A stretch of 64,000 nucleotides of DNA, taken from Chamaesiphon minutus PCC 6605. GTDB taxonomy: Bacteria > Cyanobacteriota > Cyanobacteriia > Cyanobacteriales > Chamaesiphonaceae. Location of the stretch: contig NC_019697.1 of NCBI RefSeq assembly GCF_000317145.1, positions 1,736,001 through 1,800,000 on the forward strand. The letters are read 5' to 3'. A program made the translations under genes and the position numbers. This document shows positions 51,901 to 59,546 of this stretch, piece by piece; the stretch's first letter is position 1, and each line of letters starts with the position of its first letter. The notes under the pieces were generated by a model. It did no database searches, was not told the DNA's origin, and saw only the letters and a list, made by a program, of their open reading frames with translations.

Positions 51901-53435
51901 TGAATCTCATTGATGCGAATGACAATAAAATAGCCATTCTCGGTTCTACCGCCCATGAAATGCTAGAACAGGGTAACTTCGAGCTAGAAAAATTAGATGC
52001 CGCTATGGAGCAGCGCGGCGCGGTGAAGCTCCAGGGACGAGTCGAACTACATCCTCCTCGGATGATGATTAACGATACCGACCGTCACAAAGCCGTGATG
52101 ACTCAGGTACTCGCCAACCTCAAAGCCGCCATTTCCCCAGAGCGCGAGGATGCGGCTCTGTCTGCCATTTGGTATGGCAATCAATCGACCGACCGCCGCG
52201 TCCGCAACAGTAGCGCGGGGATGTCAATCGCCACTAAAATCTTACCCGATCGATTGGGCGATTACCTGGGAGCCAAGCGCACGTTGGATTTGGGTCATGT
52301 TACCGAGTATGGTGGCATCCTCGCCGATGCCAATACCACGCTCGATCTCAGGATTGATAACCTCATCAAAAAGGAAGGAGCTGGAGCGGTGCCAATGGTT
52401 TCGGCAATCCTCCCCGATGGCTCCACGGTCGAACTAGGCAGCATCCTCAAGAGTGCGCCGCCACCGCCGCCAGGAAGCATTATTGCGGGAACGGTGACTC
52501 GGAAGGTACGGGATATCGATATTGTGGTAGGAAATGAGAAGCGCAAGGTAATTCCCACCGCCGAACTCACTGATGCTGGTTTAATCGATCGGACTGCTGC
52601 TAAGTTTGCGTTTAGAGTGAACGTTGGGGGGGTGGAAGTAAGTACCATTCATGGAGACAGCATGACAGTATTGGGAACGCTCGTACCGAAATCTCGCGAC
52701 CGCACCGACACCATCCCCAGCTCGAATGAGGGTACCTACGAGCGGACGTTCCACAGTCACCAAATCGAGGTACACGTCCGTGAATTTGTCGCCCATCAGC
52801 CAGTGAGTGATATTTTAAGCGGTGAACCGATCGTACTGCAACGCGAAATTAATCCCAATCTACCCCCCTTACAAACGCCACGACACCAACCTCCTCCCCC
52901 AGAAAGATATGTGCCCAATCGGGCGGAAATTGTCGGTTGGTACAAAGCCGCGATCGCAATTGACAATGCGGACGACACTCGCTATCTAACCCAGATCGGA
53001 CAACAACTCAAGGCAGCTTACATGGGTGAGCCGTTTATGCAGGGTCAACCGCGCGTCGAGATTCTACCCGATGATTACCACCATGCGACAGTTGCAATTT
53101 CAATTGAAGATAAACAACGCCTGGACTCGATGCACGAACGTCCGTCTCCTTCTTATTGCCCCACCAGAGCCGATGTGGTGCAGTGGTACAAAGCAGCGGT
53201 GAAAGTAGCTGATGCCCCAAATACTCAATATTTGATGGATCTGGGAACGCAACTCAAGACTGCATATCTGAATGAGCCGTTCATGCAAGGTCGAGCGACT
53301 GTAGAGCAGTTACCGGATGAATACCAAAACTCTGCGGTATCGATATCGATGGCAGATAAGCAACGGCTTGATGCAATGAGCGAACGCGCCAACGAACCCC
53401 AACCCCAGATCCAACGTTCATCGCGAAGTCGCTAA
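48996..53435 (+). CDS. Large protein with RNA-polymerase-type DFDGD motif (candidate single-chain RNA polymerase)
   Basis: 1479 aa. Residues 533-550 read VNPWTAKEIAISDFDGDR; the metal-binding Asp triad DFDGD (545-549) preceded by a VNP.TA strand, and YRSPVPN (498-504) about 45 residues earlier, match the order R-x-P then (N/H)P...DFDGD of the second double-psi beta-barrel in RNA polymerase beta-prime (NADFDGD) and in single-chain relatives (YonO, QDE-1). A Lys-rich stretch at about 295-325 (FKGMMKTSKW, KNCIKGNG) could be the first barrel. Residues about 1280-1479 hold a Pro-rich linker and two tandem repeats of about 85 residues (GWYKAAIAIDNADDTRYLTQ / QWYKAAVKVADAPNTQYLMD). Polymerase activity is inferred from the motif only. 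Confidence 0.6.
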   Translation: MLKFAEFDIKTGRPILQYDPITDGQIQSYKEVDIAYLQHWLRARGLERAPLYTADFYEGINPSDNERLLKQGKHVIFTGGTSGKYVSAYFTDSATAQAILIGNEREPPLYELGDKSAHYAVAYGSLPISDCYKDAIVKGGNGRKILIIDDEAQSVGSVPLTDRDGKPVKDVGDLLGLMGDGTMLLPTGLMRELLLEKEVSAIIRRGIVRVASANRTDHDLNAELGVVGEWLDEVTGDKVEDELVALIAAEYRANGRIGTSHVHLNTAKTINKLLDRAADESVIQFRAAITDTPGMFKGMMKTSKWCERLGVAAIVSKNCIKGNGVDLDTVGILELNKGSTLWIGRKEVATWGEQSVGMQVKICIPTATERELNPLALARAGQLTEIAVDPYLLGQKYIEDDRRKKSNLVIVIDDNGEVSGQVRQKDALADLLVLDVNGELTQMPTIQRRLTEALRTSWIDAATSGVEVPSAVAQHHGKLDVWEICNRKLPHGAVVAFYRSPVPNVSAFALGVNNLDLKDVDPESYNKRGVVYVNPWTAKEIAISDFDGDRFGQFVGYIAKDPNAFIAALREVVSASQSPSRRYEAFHAALAQSIELGTDFELGTFPLSVDELAVATSLEHRPQQIKKATKKPHRWEQSQNQPISEAIFTAWTNVAANPISKVANLGMNLQMLAQNAINTPANEKAVLLNKIGTAFEKLKAIPSNDVLINAGLPALDLQAGIDRVTALNHSISPLERTTPERQIEVATTGLAQVAKILKDYAEYPVASQLQVAVDSLKSSNGINEDLFKFGLALCYQKNEVRAELKADWVYSIDKSPPRGLSTVLPANTYEPIGEHVRAVNDIFESVLQAQRDIKIGREDLNAAFRQIVPLIHNPQDSLMVDGYVSQYRAARDILGVATARQNEQRFEDKQPTLTITSANSGKTFEVHRTIQAQNKNTLNKNRVWELEPSQVYRFSIEKNLTARADPYLVNLIDANDNKIAILGSTAHEMLEQGNFELEKLDAAMEQRGAVKLQGRVELHPPRMMINDTDRHKAVMTQVLANLKAAISPEREDAALSAIWYGNQSTDRRVRNSSAGMSIATKILPDRLGDYLGAKRTLDLGHVTEYGGILADANTTLDLRIDNLIKKEGAGAVPMVSAILPDGSTVELGSILKSAPPPPPGSIIAGTVTRKVRDIDIVVGNEKRKVIPTAELTDAGLIDRTAAKFAFRVNVGGVEVSTIHGDSMTVLGTLVPKSRDRTDTIPSSNEGTYERTFHSHQIEVHVREFVAHQPVSDILSGEPIVLQREINPNLPPLQTPRHQPPPPERYVPNRAEIVGWYKAAIAIDNADDTRYLTQIGQQLKAAYMGEPFMQGQPRVEILPDDYHHATVAISIEDKQRLDSMHERPSPSYCPTRADVVQWYKAAVKVADAPNTQYLMDLGTQLKTAYLNEPFMQGRATVEQLPDEYQNSAVSISMADKQRLDAMSERANEPQPQIQRSSRSR

Positions 53436-53674
53436 AATATTATAGGCATAGACCCAAGACTCCTGCGGAGGGCGGCTAGTTTTTGACAGCAGACGCGGAC
53501 GACTGCGATCGGCTTCGCATCTGGGTTTCTAGTGTCCGCCTCTTGCTGTCACCGCTTGCGCTAAAACTAGCTAGTTGTGTAGTTCTCTGGGGTCGGTACA
53601 GACTTTTTTTAACGGTTCTGATGTCCAAAAATTCTGCAATTTCGGCATTCGACATTAATCATTGCCCAGCGAGG
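53436..53674. other. Gene-free stretch after the large gene
   Basis: A short frame at 53483-53689 is not convincing. The sequence GCGGACGACTGCGATCGGCTTCGC and a matching GTCCGCCTC suggest repeat debris. Confidence 0.35.
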
Positions 53675-53702
53675 ACAATCCGGTTGTAACCGGATTGTTT
53701 TG
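53675..53702 (+). terminator. Leader hairpin 1
   Basis: ACAATCCGGTT pairs with AACCGGATTGT, then TTTTGG. The stem ends 28 nt before the next ATG. Near-identical to leader hairpin 2. Confidence 0.6.
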
Positions 53703-53726
53703 GTGTTTCTTCTTCTAGAATTTTGT

Positions 53727-53927
53727 ATGTTTAAAATTACTCAATGTGACAGATATTTCGGCATGATAATTAGTTGCAAAAACCGCTTTAAGATAGCTGT
53801 TTTGCTATTTATAGAGAACAATAAACATTTACAATCGGTTGATTCAAACAAGATAACTGTTTCGATGTTTACAAACAATAGCAAACATTCACAAACAGTA
53901 GATTCAGCCGATAATGTCCCATTTTGA
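53727..53927 (+). CDS. Small hypothetical protein with internal repeat
   Basis: 66 aa (MFKITQCDRYFGMIISCKNR). The second half repeats itself: ENNKHLQSVDSNK and TNNSKHSQTVDSAD, ending in DNVPF, which faintly recalls an SSB-type tip. It has the same leader hairpin as the SSB-like gene that follows, so the two may be related by duplication of the upstream unit. No ribosome site. Uncertain as a real gene. Confidence 0.4.
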   Translation: MFKITQCDRYFGMIISCKNRFKIAVLLFIENNKHLQSVDSNKITVSMFTNNSKHSQTVDSADNVPF

Positions 53928-53988
53928 AAAGCTTACTAGAGAGGTCTTGTAGATGACCTCTAGCTTTGAAGATTAGTAATAAGCGAGG

Positions 53989-54016
53989 ACAATCCGGTAG
54001 CTACCGGATTGTTTTA
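53989..54016 (+). terminator. Leader hairpin 2 (ahead of SSB-like gene)
   Basis: 24-bp perfect palindrome with arms ACAATCCGGTAG/CTACCGGATTGT, then TTTT; stem ends 28 nt before the ATG. A second hairpin (AGAGGTC/GACCTCT, 53939-53961) lies just upstream. Confidence 0.65.
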
Positions 54017-54040
54017 GTGTTTCTTTCTCTGGAATCTTTT

Positions 54041-54367
54041 ATGCTAGTTGCTCTCTCTGGTCGGATCGGTCGCGCTGTTTCCACTATTGATAACCTACTG
54101 CCCGATGGTTCCGGTCACACCCTAGTTGCCGAAGTCCCGCTTGGCATTACCGTTGCTGAAGGTGTTACCGATTGGTACCTGCTCAAGTTCACCGAGGCTG
54201 CCCTCGTCAAAGCCGCTCAATTTGTTGTCAAGAATGCTCAGGTTTCGGTTGTTGGCGATATGGTATTCGAGGATTTTCTCGACTCCGACCAAGTTCGTCG
54301 CTCTAAACCTGTTGTGACCGTCTCGGATTTACAGCTAGAACGGCTCGTTAAAGCGGACTCGTTGTAG
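54041..54367 (+). CDS. SSB-like OB-fold protein
   Basis: 108 aa from MLVALSGRIGRAVSTI (an upstream in-frame start at 53966 would run through the hairpin). The order LVALSGRIGR, TDWYLLKFTEAALVKAAQFV, KNAQVSVVGDMVFEDF and PVVTVSDLQLERL follows single-stranded DNA-binding protein OB folds (W..l.F...a..A...vkkG..V.v.G), but it lacks the usual acidic C-terminal tip. It probably coats single-stranded DNA of the replicon. A UUCG-loop terminator follows directly. Confidence 0.68.
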   Translation: MLVALSGRIGRAVSTIDNLLPDGSGHTLVAEVPLGITVAEGVTDWYLLKFTEAALVKAAQFVVKNAQVSVVGDMVFEDFLDSDQVRRSKPVVTVSDLQLERLVKADSL

Positions 54368-54393
54368 TTGTTTTCTCTCATCTCTATCTACCA

Positions 54394-54425
54394 AATTAAC
54401 CCCTAATTCGTTAGGGGTTAATTTT
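54394..54425 (+). terminator. Terminator with UUCG loop
   Basis: AATTAACCCCTAA pairs with TTAGGGGTTAATT around TTCG, followed by TTTTG; a classical stable tetraloop terminator 26 bp after the SSB-like gene. Confidence 0.75.
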
Positions 54426-54469
54426 GTTGCACTCTGCATTTTCAAACACACTTTACCAGGATAAAACTC

Positions 54470-54931
54470 ATGCGTACTGCTACTCCCAATCTGTTGATTC
54501 TTACCGTTCAAACTGACACCAACAATATTACTGGCACTGCGATCGATGCCGATATCCTCGTCAATTTTGCAGTTGCCAATACCGAAGTCAATCAACGCCT
54601 ATTCGTGCCTGAAGCGCAACTGGTGGTAACTGGCAAATTCCGCTTAGGTAAACAGCTTGCCACTATCGGTATTTTAATTTCCAGTGTAGTAGTAATCGTC
54701 TCGATTCCCGCACCCGCTTCTGCTGAGATTGCAGATTCGGCGGTAGCGACTGGTGCTGAATCCTCTACCGATGTTAAATCGGTTGTAGAGCCTGAGATTG
54801 CCGCTGTTGATGTTGAGTCTAGCGCACCCTCAACCACTCAACCTGCACAATCGCAAACTCGCGCCCAAAAAGCCGCTGCTACTCGTGCCGCCAAGAAAGC
54901 CAAAACCAAGGCTGAATCTGTGCCGTGCTAA
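54470..54931 (+). CDS. Hypothetical protein with Ala/Lys-rich tail
   Basis: 153 aa. The N-terminal half (LLILTVQTDTNNITGTAIDA, LFVPEAQLVVTGKFRL) could be a small beta barrel like the SSB-like neighbour; then comes one hydrophobic helix (IGILISSVVVIVSIPAPASA) and a Ser/Glu/Ala tail ending in KAAATRAAKKAKTKAES, which should bind nucleic acid. It may be a membrane-linked DNA-binding protein. No family match. Confidence 0.5.
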   Translation: MRTATPNLLILTVQTDTNNITGTAIDADILVNFAVANTEVNQRLFVPEAQLVVTGKFRLGKQLATIGILISSVVVIVSIPAPASAEIADSAVATGAESSTDVKSVVEPEIAAVDVESSAPSTTQPAQSQTRAQKAAATRAAKKAKTKAESVPC

Positions 54932-54950
54932 GTATGCTGCATTAACATCG

Positions 54951-54988
54951 ATCGCCTCTTAGCCCTGCGCTTGTAGGCGATTGTTTTG
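54951..54988 (+). terminator. Leader hairpin 3
   Basis: ATCGCCT pairs with AGGCGAT over a 17-nt loop, then TGTTTTGTG. A second hairpin GGTCG/CGACC follows at 55001-55017 before the ATG at 55041; read on the other strand it ends in a T run. Confidence 0.5.
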
Positions 54989-55040
54989 TGCCCATAAAAA
55001 AGGTCGTGAAACCGACCAAAACTTTAATTAATTATTTCTT

Positions 55041-55466
55041 ATGCTAACCCAAACATCTACTCAATTCCAACATTTTGAATTTAACGAATTGCTCCCAGGC
55101 TTAGTCATCTGTGAATCCTCGCGAGATCTTCACGGTTGGGACAACGCTACGGCAAATACTCCCGCATTCTTGGTTTATTTGGGCTACAACGTCCCCACCG
55201 AACGCGATGAGTGGATTACCAAGCTGCGCCTAGTTTGGAAGATTGAGGGTGAAATTCTCGACCGTCCCAGTCAGCGAGTTAAAGGCTACTGGCATGAAAT
55301 TAAGATTCGGGGAATGAAAAGATACTCCGACCCTGATGTGTTCGAGTTGGATTACCTGAGCGAATCTCAAGATTATGGCTTGGACTTCCTCACCCAATTA
55401 TGGCAGATGAAACTAGAGCTTGCTGTTTATGAAGATGCGATCGACACCCGACTATTAAATAGTTAA
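55041..55466 (+). CDS. Hypothetical protein
   Basis: 141 aa soluble protein with no signal or repeats. Features are CESSRDLHGWDNATANTPAF and WITKLRLVWKIEGEILDRPS, with several Trp/Tyr. The family is not recognised, but intact codon use and its place in an array of similar-sized genes support a real gene. Confidence 0.6.
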   Translation: MLTQTSTQFQHFEFNELLPGLVICESSRDLHGWDNATANTPAFLVYLGYNVPTERDEWITKLRLVWKIEGEILDRPSQRVKGYWHEIKIRGMKRYSDPDVFELDYLSESQDYGLDFLTQLWQMKLELAVYEDAIDTRLLNS

Positions 55467-55472
55467 AATAGA

Positions 55473-55498
55473 GATGCCGCGTTAATCAACACGGCATC
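55473..55498 (+). terminator. Leader hairpin 4
   Basis: GATGCCGCGTT pairs with AACACGGCATC (one mismatch); ends 28 nt before the TPR gene ATG at 55527. Confidence 0.55.
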
Positions 55499-55526
55499 TT
55501 CAACTTTGAAATTATCGGTCAAATTT

Positions 55527-56132
55527 ATGTTGGAAGAATCAACCATGCTAGACCTGCAAAACTCTGATTCCACAATCCAAATTGCTGCGGGTAATGCTGA
55601 AGATTACTATCATCGCGCCAACGTAAACTATTACGAACTTCAAGATTTCCACGGTGGATTGTCCGATTACGAGCGTGCCATTGAATTAGACCCCAACCAT
55701 GCCTTAGCTTACAGTAATCGTGGCAACATCAAAAAAGATAATCTTCAAGATTATCGGGGGGCATTAGCTGATTACGATCGCGCACTCTCGCTCGATCCCA
55801 ATGATGCTGTTACTTACTACAACCGCGCCCTACTGAAAAATATCAAGCAGGATTACCAAGGGTCACTTGCCGACTACGATCGCGCGATCGAACTGGCGGA
55901 CGATGATGCCGATAGCTATAACAATCGGGCGATGCTCAAATATCTGGAAATTGAGGATTTAGTCGGGGCAATCGAAGATATGCAGATCGCTCGATCTCTC
56001 TATCAGCAGCAAGGCAATGATGCCAGAGCGACTCAAGCTGTCGAGTTAATCGCACGGTTTCAATCGAAGATCGATAGTTCGGGTTTGCAGGTAGATTTCT
56101 TGAAGACGGGATCGATCGAAGAAGATCGATAG
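55527..56132 (+). CDS. Tetratricopeptide-repeat protein (short)
   Basis: 201 aa from MLEESTMLDLQNSD (the frame opens at a TTG at 55506). Four TPR units (for example YYHRANVNYYELQDFHGGLS and YSNRGNIKKDNLQDYRGALA) are followed by a helical end. It is a shorter relative of the protein at 46861-47649. It may be a protein scaffold for the replicon functions. Confidence 0.82.
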   Translation: MLEESTMLDLQNSDSTIQIAAGNAEDYYHRANVNYYELQDFHGGLSDYERAIELDPNHALAYSNRGNIKKDNLQDYRGALADYDRALSLDPNDAVTYYNRALLKNIKQDYQGSLADYDRAIELADDDADSYNNRAMLKYLEIEDLVGAIEDMQIARSLYQQQGNDARATQAVELIARFQSKIDSSGLQVDFLKTGSIEEDR

Positions 56133-56143
56133 CTTACAATAGA

Positions 56144-56175
56144 GATAGCAGATTAGTTAGTGCTAATCCGCTATC
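56144..56175 (+). terminator. Hairpin after TPR gene
   Basis: GATAGCAGATTAG pairs with CTAATCCGCTATC (one mismatch). A further hairpin TTTGGC/GCCAAA then TTGTTTTAGG lies at 56242-56257, 41 nt before the next ATG. Confidence 0.55.
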
Positions 56176-56298
56176 TCAAAACCCTCAACATCTTGCTTTT
56201 AAAGTCACTACATAAGTTAATTGTAAATAACTAGTTGGATGTTTGGCTAACGCCAAATTGTTTTAGGTTTTAGCCATCATATCAATAGGAATTGTATT

Positions 56299-56664
56299 AT
56301 GTCTGATGAACGTTTTGACCGCCTTGAAAGTCAATTAGCACAGGTGATCCAATCTATTGCTACCATGCAGCAGAATATGGCGACCAAGCAAGATTTAGCC
56401 GCTGTTGAGCAAAAGGTATCTGGTATCGAGCAGAAAGTAACCGCTCTAGCTAATAATCTTGATGCTGTCCGCGAGGATGTTATGGTGCTGCGTCGTCGTG
56501 TCGAGAGCAGCGAAGGAGTCGTGCTTGTCGCCATCCGCGATGGTTTCCGCCGCCAGGAAGACTCGATAAACGATCTTAATTACGATCTTTCAGTCAACGA
56601 GCGGAAAACTCGTCGTTTGAGTCGTCGGGTTTCTCGTCTGGAGCGTAAAGAGAACGATGATTAA
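56299..56664 (+). CDS. Coiled-coil protein
   Basis: 121 aa, almost wholly heptad-like (RLESQLAQVIQSIATMQQNM, VEQKVSGIEQKVTALANNLD, RRRVESSEGVVLVAIRDGF), ending in a basic RKTRRLSRRVSRLERK segment. Such short coiled coils are common in phage and plasmid genomes. Function unknown. Confidence 0.65.
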   Translation: MSDERFDRLESQLAQVIQSIATMQQNMATKQDLAAVEQKVSGIEQKVTALANNLDAVREDVMVLRRRVESSEGVVLVAIRDGFRRQEDSINDLNYDLSVNERKTRRLSRRVSRLERKENDD

Positions 56665-56750
56665 ATACTTTCAATCATAGTTATTCAGCTTTCGTTAACG
56701 TTAGGATTGATAATTTTGCTACTGCAAAACTGTTTTGGTTCATCACTTCA

Positions 56751-56780
56751 AGCCCCGATGCTTATTGGGGCTTTTTTTTG
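56751..56780 (+). terminator. Intrinsic terminator
   Basis: AGCCCC pairs with GGGGCT followed by eight T. A smaller hairpin TTTTGC/GCAAAA with TGTTTTGG precedes it (56714-56729), and a similar one AATTTTGC/GCAAAATT lies at 56842-56861. Confidence 0.75.
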
Positions 56781-56894
56781 TGCTGCTAACTCATTAGTAA
56801 TCGCTATATTCGAGCCTTCTTGGCGATGCTTTATTCCTACCAATTTTGCAGTGGCAAAATTGCTCTAGTTGTTATTTTTCAAGCTTCAACCCTG

Positions 56895-56923
56895 GCATCA
56901 GTCTTAACAACTGGTGCTTTTTT
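56895..56923 (+). terminator. Hairpin with T run ahead of DUF5895 gene
   Basis: GCATCAGT pairs with ACTGGTGC (one G-T pair), then TTTTTT; 41 nt before the ATG. Confidence 0.65.
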
Positions 56924-56958
56924 GGTGCTTTCATTACTCACTTTATCCCCAGAAATTT

Positions 56959-57915
56959 ATGACCTCTAACCCAGAAAACAAGTATCTCAGCCGCCAATAT
57001 GCTGCCACAGACTTCTCGTTTCCCTACGTCCAAGGGCTGCGCGGGGAAGACCCCAAGCAGTACGGCTATTTCGTGCCCGTATCCCAAGCCAGTAAAGCAG
57101 GTTGGCGCGATTTAGATGCCGACAAACTTACCCAGTATGCCTACAACAACGGCAAAACTGAAGTCGGGATCTTATTTCAACAGCCGCGCATGGTGGTAAC
57201 TCCCGTCTCTAGTTTGGGGATGTTCGACCGCAAGGCATCTCTCGAAGACGAAACCCTAGTCGTCATTGGCAAGTGGGATCGCCAGCATCAGGATGACGCA
57301 AATATCGGGAACTTCCAAATCTACTTGGTAATGTTCTTCGACGAACACAAGCAGCCACTCCACGACATTCCCTTGAAGTTAGTGGCTAAAGGCGCACAAC
57401 AAGCGACTTTATCAGAGCAGTGGCAGCAATTTTGTGTAGCCGTAGCGCGGTGTCAGGCACAGGCGAACAAGGTCTTCTTTAGCCCTCGCAACGAAGTCTT
57501 TAATGCTTTGTGCTTGTTTCAACCTCACCTGATCCGCAAAAGTGTCGGGGAAACCATCAAATCTCCTGCCCTATATGTCGATGGTTACGTCGAGCCAACA
57601 GTTGATAACTGGCAAGATTTCTTTCTCGGCACCGATGAAGATCTCGCCGATATGGTGGTGGGCTTGATGAATCCGCGTTCCCGTCTGCTACTTGCCGATC
57701 CTACTGTTGGGGCAATTTCCCTTATTCCCGCTGCCGACCCACAGCCCCAAATCGAGGCTCAACCCGCTCATCCAACTGTGGGGAGTCCAGCTCTTGATTC
57801 TCATCCCGCCATCGATGTGCAGTCATCGACCGTTGCACCCACTCAAGGGGACGGTACCAATGGGGGTCGCACTTCCCAAATCGATACCGACGACATCGAT
57901 AAAATTCCGTTCTAG
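56959..57915 (+). CDS. DUF5895 protein with SSB-like C-terminal tip
   Basis: 318 aa from MTSNPENKYLSRQYA. The first two thirds (PKQYGYFVPVSQASKAGWRD, AYNNGKTEVGILFQQPR) match the cyanobacterial DUF5895 family. A low-complexity linker of Pro/Gln/His residues follows, and the last residues are TDDIDKIPF, close to the acidic D-D-x-I-P-F tip with which SSB recruits RecO, PriA and others. A globular domain, a flexible linker and this tip together suggest a single-strand-binding role, which is inference. Confidence 0.7.
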   Translation: MTSNPENKYLSRQYAATDFSFPYVQGLRGEDPKQYGYFVPVSQASKAGWRDLDADKLTQYAYNNGKTEVGILFQQPRMVVTPVSSLGMFDRKASLEDETLVVIGKWDRQHQDDANIGNFQIYLVMFFDEHKQPLHDIPLKLVAKGAQQATLSEQWQQFCVAVARCQAQANKVFFSPRNEVFNALCLFQPHLIRKSVGETIKSPALYVDGYVEPTVDNWQDFFLGTDEDLADMVVGLMNPRSRLLLADPTVGAISLIPAADPQPQIEAQPAHPTVGSPALDSHPAIDVQSSTVAPTQGDGTNGGRTSQIDTDDIDKIPF

Positions 57916-58005
57916 ATTCTTGCCGTCGTGATTGGGGTAACGTAAAGCCCCAATTGCTGCTGTCTGGGTGCGATTGTTTAATTCTTGCTGCGACCGTAGT
58001 GACAG

Positions 58006-58044
58006 AAATCGACAAGCAAAGTATCTCCCTTTGCTTGTCGATTT
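58006..58044 (+). terminator. Terminator after DUF5895 gene
   Basis: AAATCGACAAGCAAAG pairs with CTTTGCTTGTCGATTT around TATCTCC, followed by T residues. Confidence 0.72.
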
Positions 58045-58087
58045 TGACGAGTCAATTGTTAACAACTACTCAACTTCTTGACTAAAT

Positions 58088-58231
58088 ATGTCTCCAAACA
58101 TTATACCTAATCTCTCGCTTGGAAAATTTGATTTCGCCCAAATCGACTCGGCTGAAGCTGAGGAAATCGCACGGCTTGAGCAACTGATGCTCGACCGCGA
58201 GGACTACTATCAACTGGGTTACAGCTACTAG
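58088..58231 (+). CDS. Small acidic protein
   Basis: 47 aa (MSPNIIPNLSLGKFDFAQID, then EEIARLEQLMLDREDYYQLG). It is acidic and probably helical. Terminators on both sides and an ATG 43 nt after the upstream one fit the pattern of the other genes in this block. No family is recognised. Confidence 0.5.
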   Translation: MSPNIIPNLSLGKFDFAQIDSAEAEEIARLEQLMLDREDYYQLGYSY

Positions 58232-58299
58232 CAAGGGACGAGTGTAGCGACCTACCCACCAGAATCCTCACGACTGGCTAAGTTACCTATTCTACTGCT

Positions 58300-58331
58300 A
58301 CCGCCAAGCTATCTCGACTTGGCGGTTTTTT
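58300..58331 (+). terminator. Terminator ahead of DUF932 gene
   Basis: ACCGCCAAG pairs with CTTGGCGGT, then TTTTT; 33 nt between stem end and ATG. Confidence 0.75.
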
Positions 58332-58358
58332 GTTAACCACTATCACAATTTCAAACTC

Positions 58359-59402
58359 ATGAAAACTGGACGAACCCTGGAAGAATTAGCTCGTGAGTTA
58401 CTAGACCAACAAGAGTCTAAACGCGACTTTCACGCTCAAACTAAAACTTTGAACATGCTGCCAACTGGTCAATTTCGCCTGGAAACTAAAGACGAAGAGA
58501 TCTTGATGCCAGCGACGGCACATGCTCATGCACAGATGGCAAGCAAATTTAACATCCCCAAAGTTTATTACGACCGAATGCTCAAGAATTCGCCCCAATT
58601 GCTGTCCCAAAACGTCAATCACTGGTTGGGTCAATCCGAAGACACTAGCTTGATTCGCAGCTTGCGAGGACAGATGCGCGCTGTTTTGAGCAATCGCTAT
58701 CGGATCGTCGATCACCACGATATTTTAGCGATCGTACTGCAAGAACTTCAAGAAATGGGTGACGGGATGAAAATCGCCAGTTGTCAAGTCACCGATTCGC
58801 GGATGTACTTGAAGGTCATCAACACCAACATTGAGGAAGCAATCTCCGTCGGCGATCTTTGTCAAGCCGGATTCGTTTTATCAAATTCTGAGGTTGGTCT
58901 TGGAGCGATTTCAATTGAACCATTTGTGCTACGTCTGGCTTGCCTCAATGGTTTAATTTTGAAAGACCGTCGCCAACGCAAAAATCACGTTGGTCGTGTC
59001 AGCGAAAATAACGACCTATATGCCATCGACACTCTTCAAGCGATTGATGATGCCTTCAAGCTGCAACTACGTGACTTGGTACGGAATGCGGTAAGTATTA
59101 CAACTTTTCGCGAAGCAGTCGAAGACTTACAACTCTCGCAAACTAGCCTCATCACTGGTAATCCGGTCAAAGCGGTCGAAGTGACAGCTAAGGTAATCGG
59201 ACTTAATGAGCGCGAATCTGGGTCGGTGTTAAGCCATCTAATCCGCTCTGGCGACTTGAGCAAATTTGGGATGCTCAATGCTGTAACCCGTTCTGCCGAA
59301 GACGTTGAGCATTACGACCGTGCGACCGAGATCGAGCGGCTTGGCTCCGATGTGTTGTACCTGCCCTCAACCATTTGGCGCGAGGTTGCTACTGCCAGCT
59401 AA
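58359..59402 (+). CDS. DUF932 (phage/plasmid-like TIGR03299) protein
   Basis: 347 aa. FRLETKDEEILMPATAHAHA, LRGQMRAVLSNRYRIVDHHD and the AISIEPFVLRLACLNGLIL segment are typical of DUF932, found on many phages and plasmids and often near recombination or replication genes. Its biochemical role is not known. It precedes a Gp157 gene, a common phage pairing. Confidence 0.8.
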   Translation: MKTGRTLEELARELLDQQESKRDFHAQTKTLNMLPTGQFRLETKDEEILMPATAHAHAQMASKFNIPKVYYDRMLKNSPQLLSQNVNHWLGQSEDTSLIRSLRGQMRAVLSNRYRIVDHHDILAIVLQELQEMGDGMKIASCQVTDSRMYLKVINTNIEEAISVGDLCQAGFVLSNSEVGLGAISIEPFVLRLACLNGLILKDRRQRKNHVGRVSENNDLYAIDTLQAIDDAFKLQLRDLVRNAVSITTFREAVEDLQLSQTSLITGNPVKAVEVTAKVIGLNERESGSVLSHLIRSGDLSKFGMLNAVTRSAEDVEHYDRATEIERLGSDVLYLPSTIWREVATAS

Positions 59403-59416
59403 TTAGCCGACGAGAT

Positions 59417-59456
59417 CGCGCCACTGTGCTAACACGAATTTGAGCACAGTGGCGCG
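59417..59456. terminator. Hairpin after DUF932 gene
   Basis: CGCGCCACTGTGCT pairs perfectly with AGCACAGTGGCGCG (14 bp). No T run. Confidence 0.6.
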
Positions 59457-59546
59457 ACATCTATCTCTCGATCGCTCGATCTGTATCACACAATACAAAA
59501 AAACATTTCGTTACAATGAAGGAGTAATATTTAAGTACTAGGCAAA

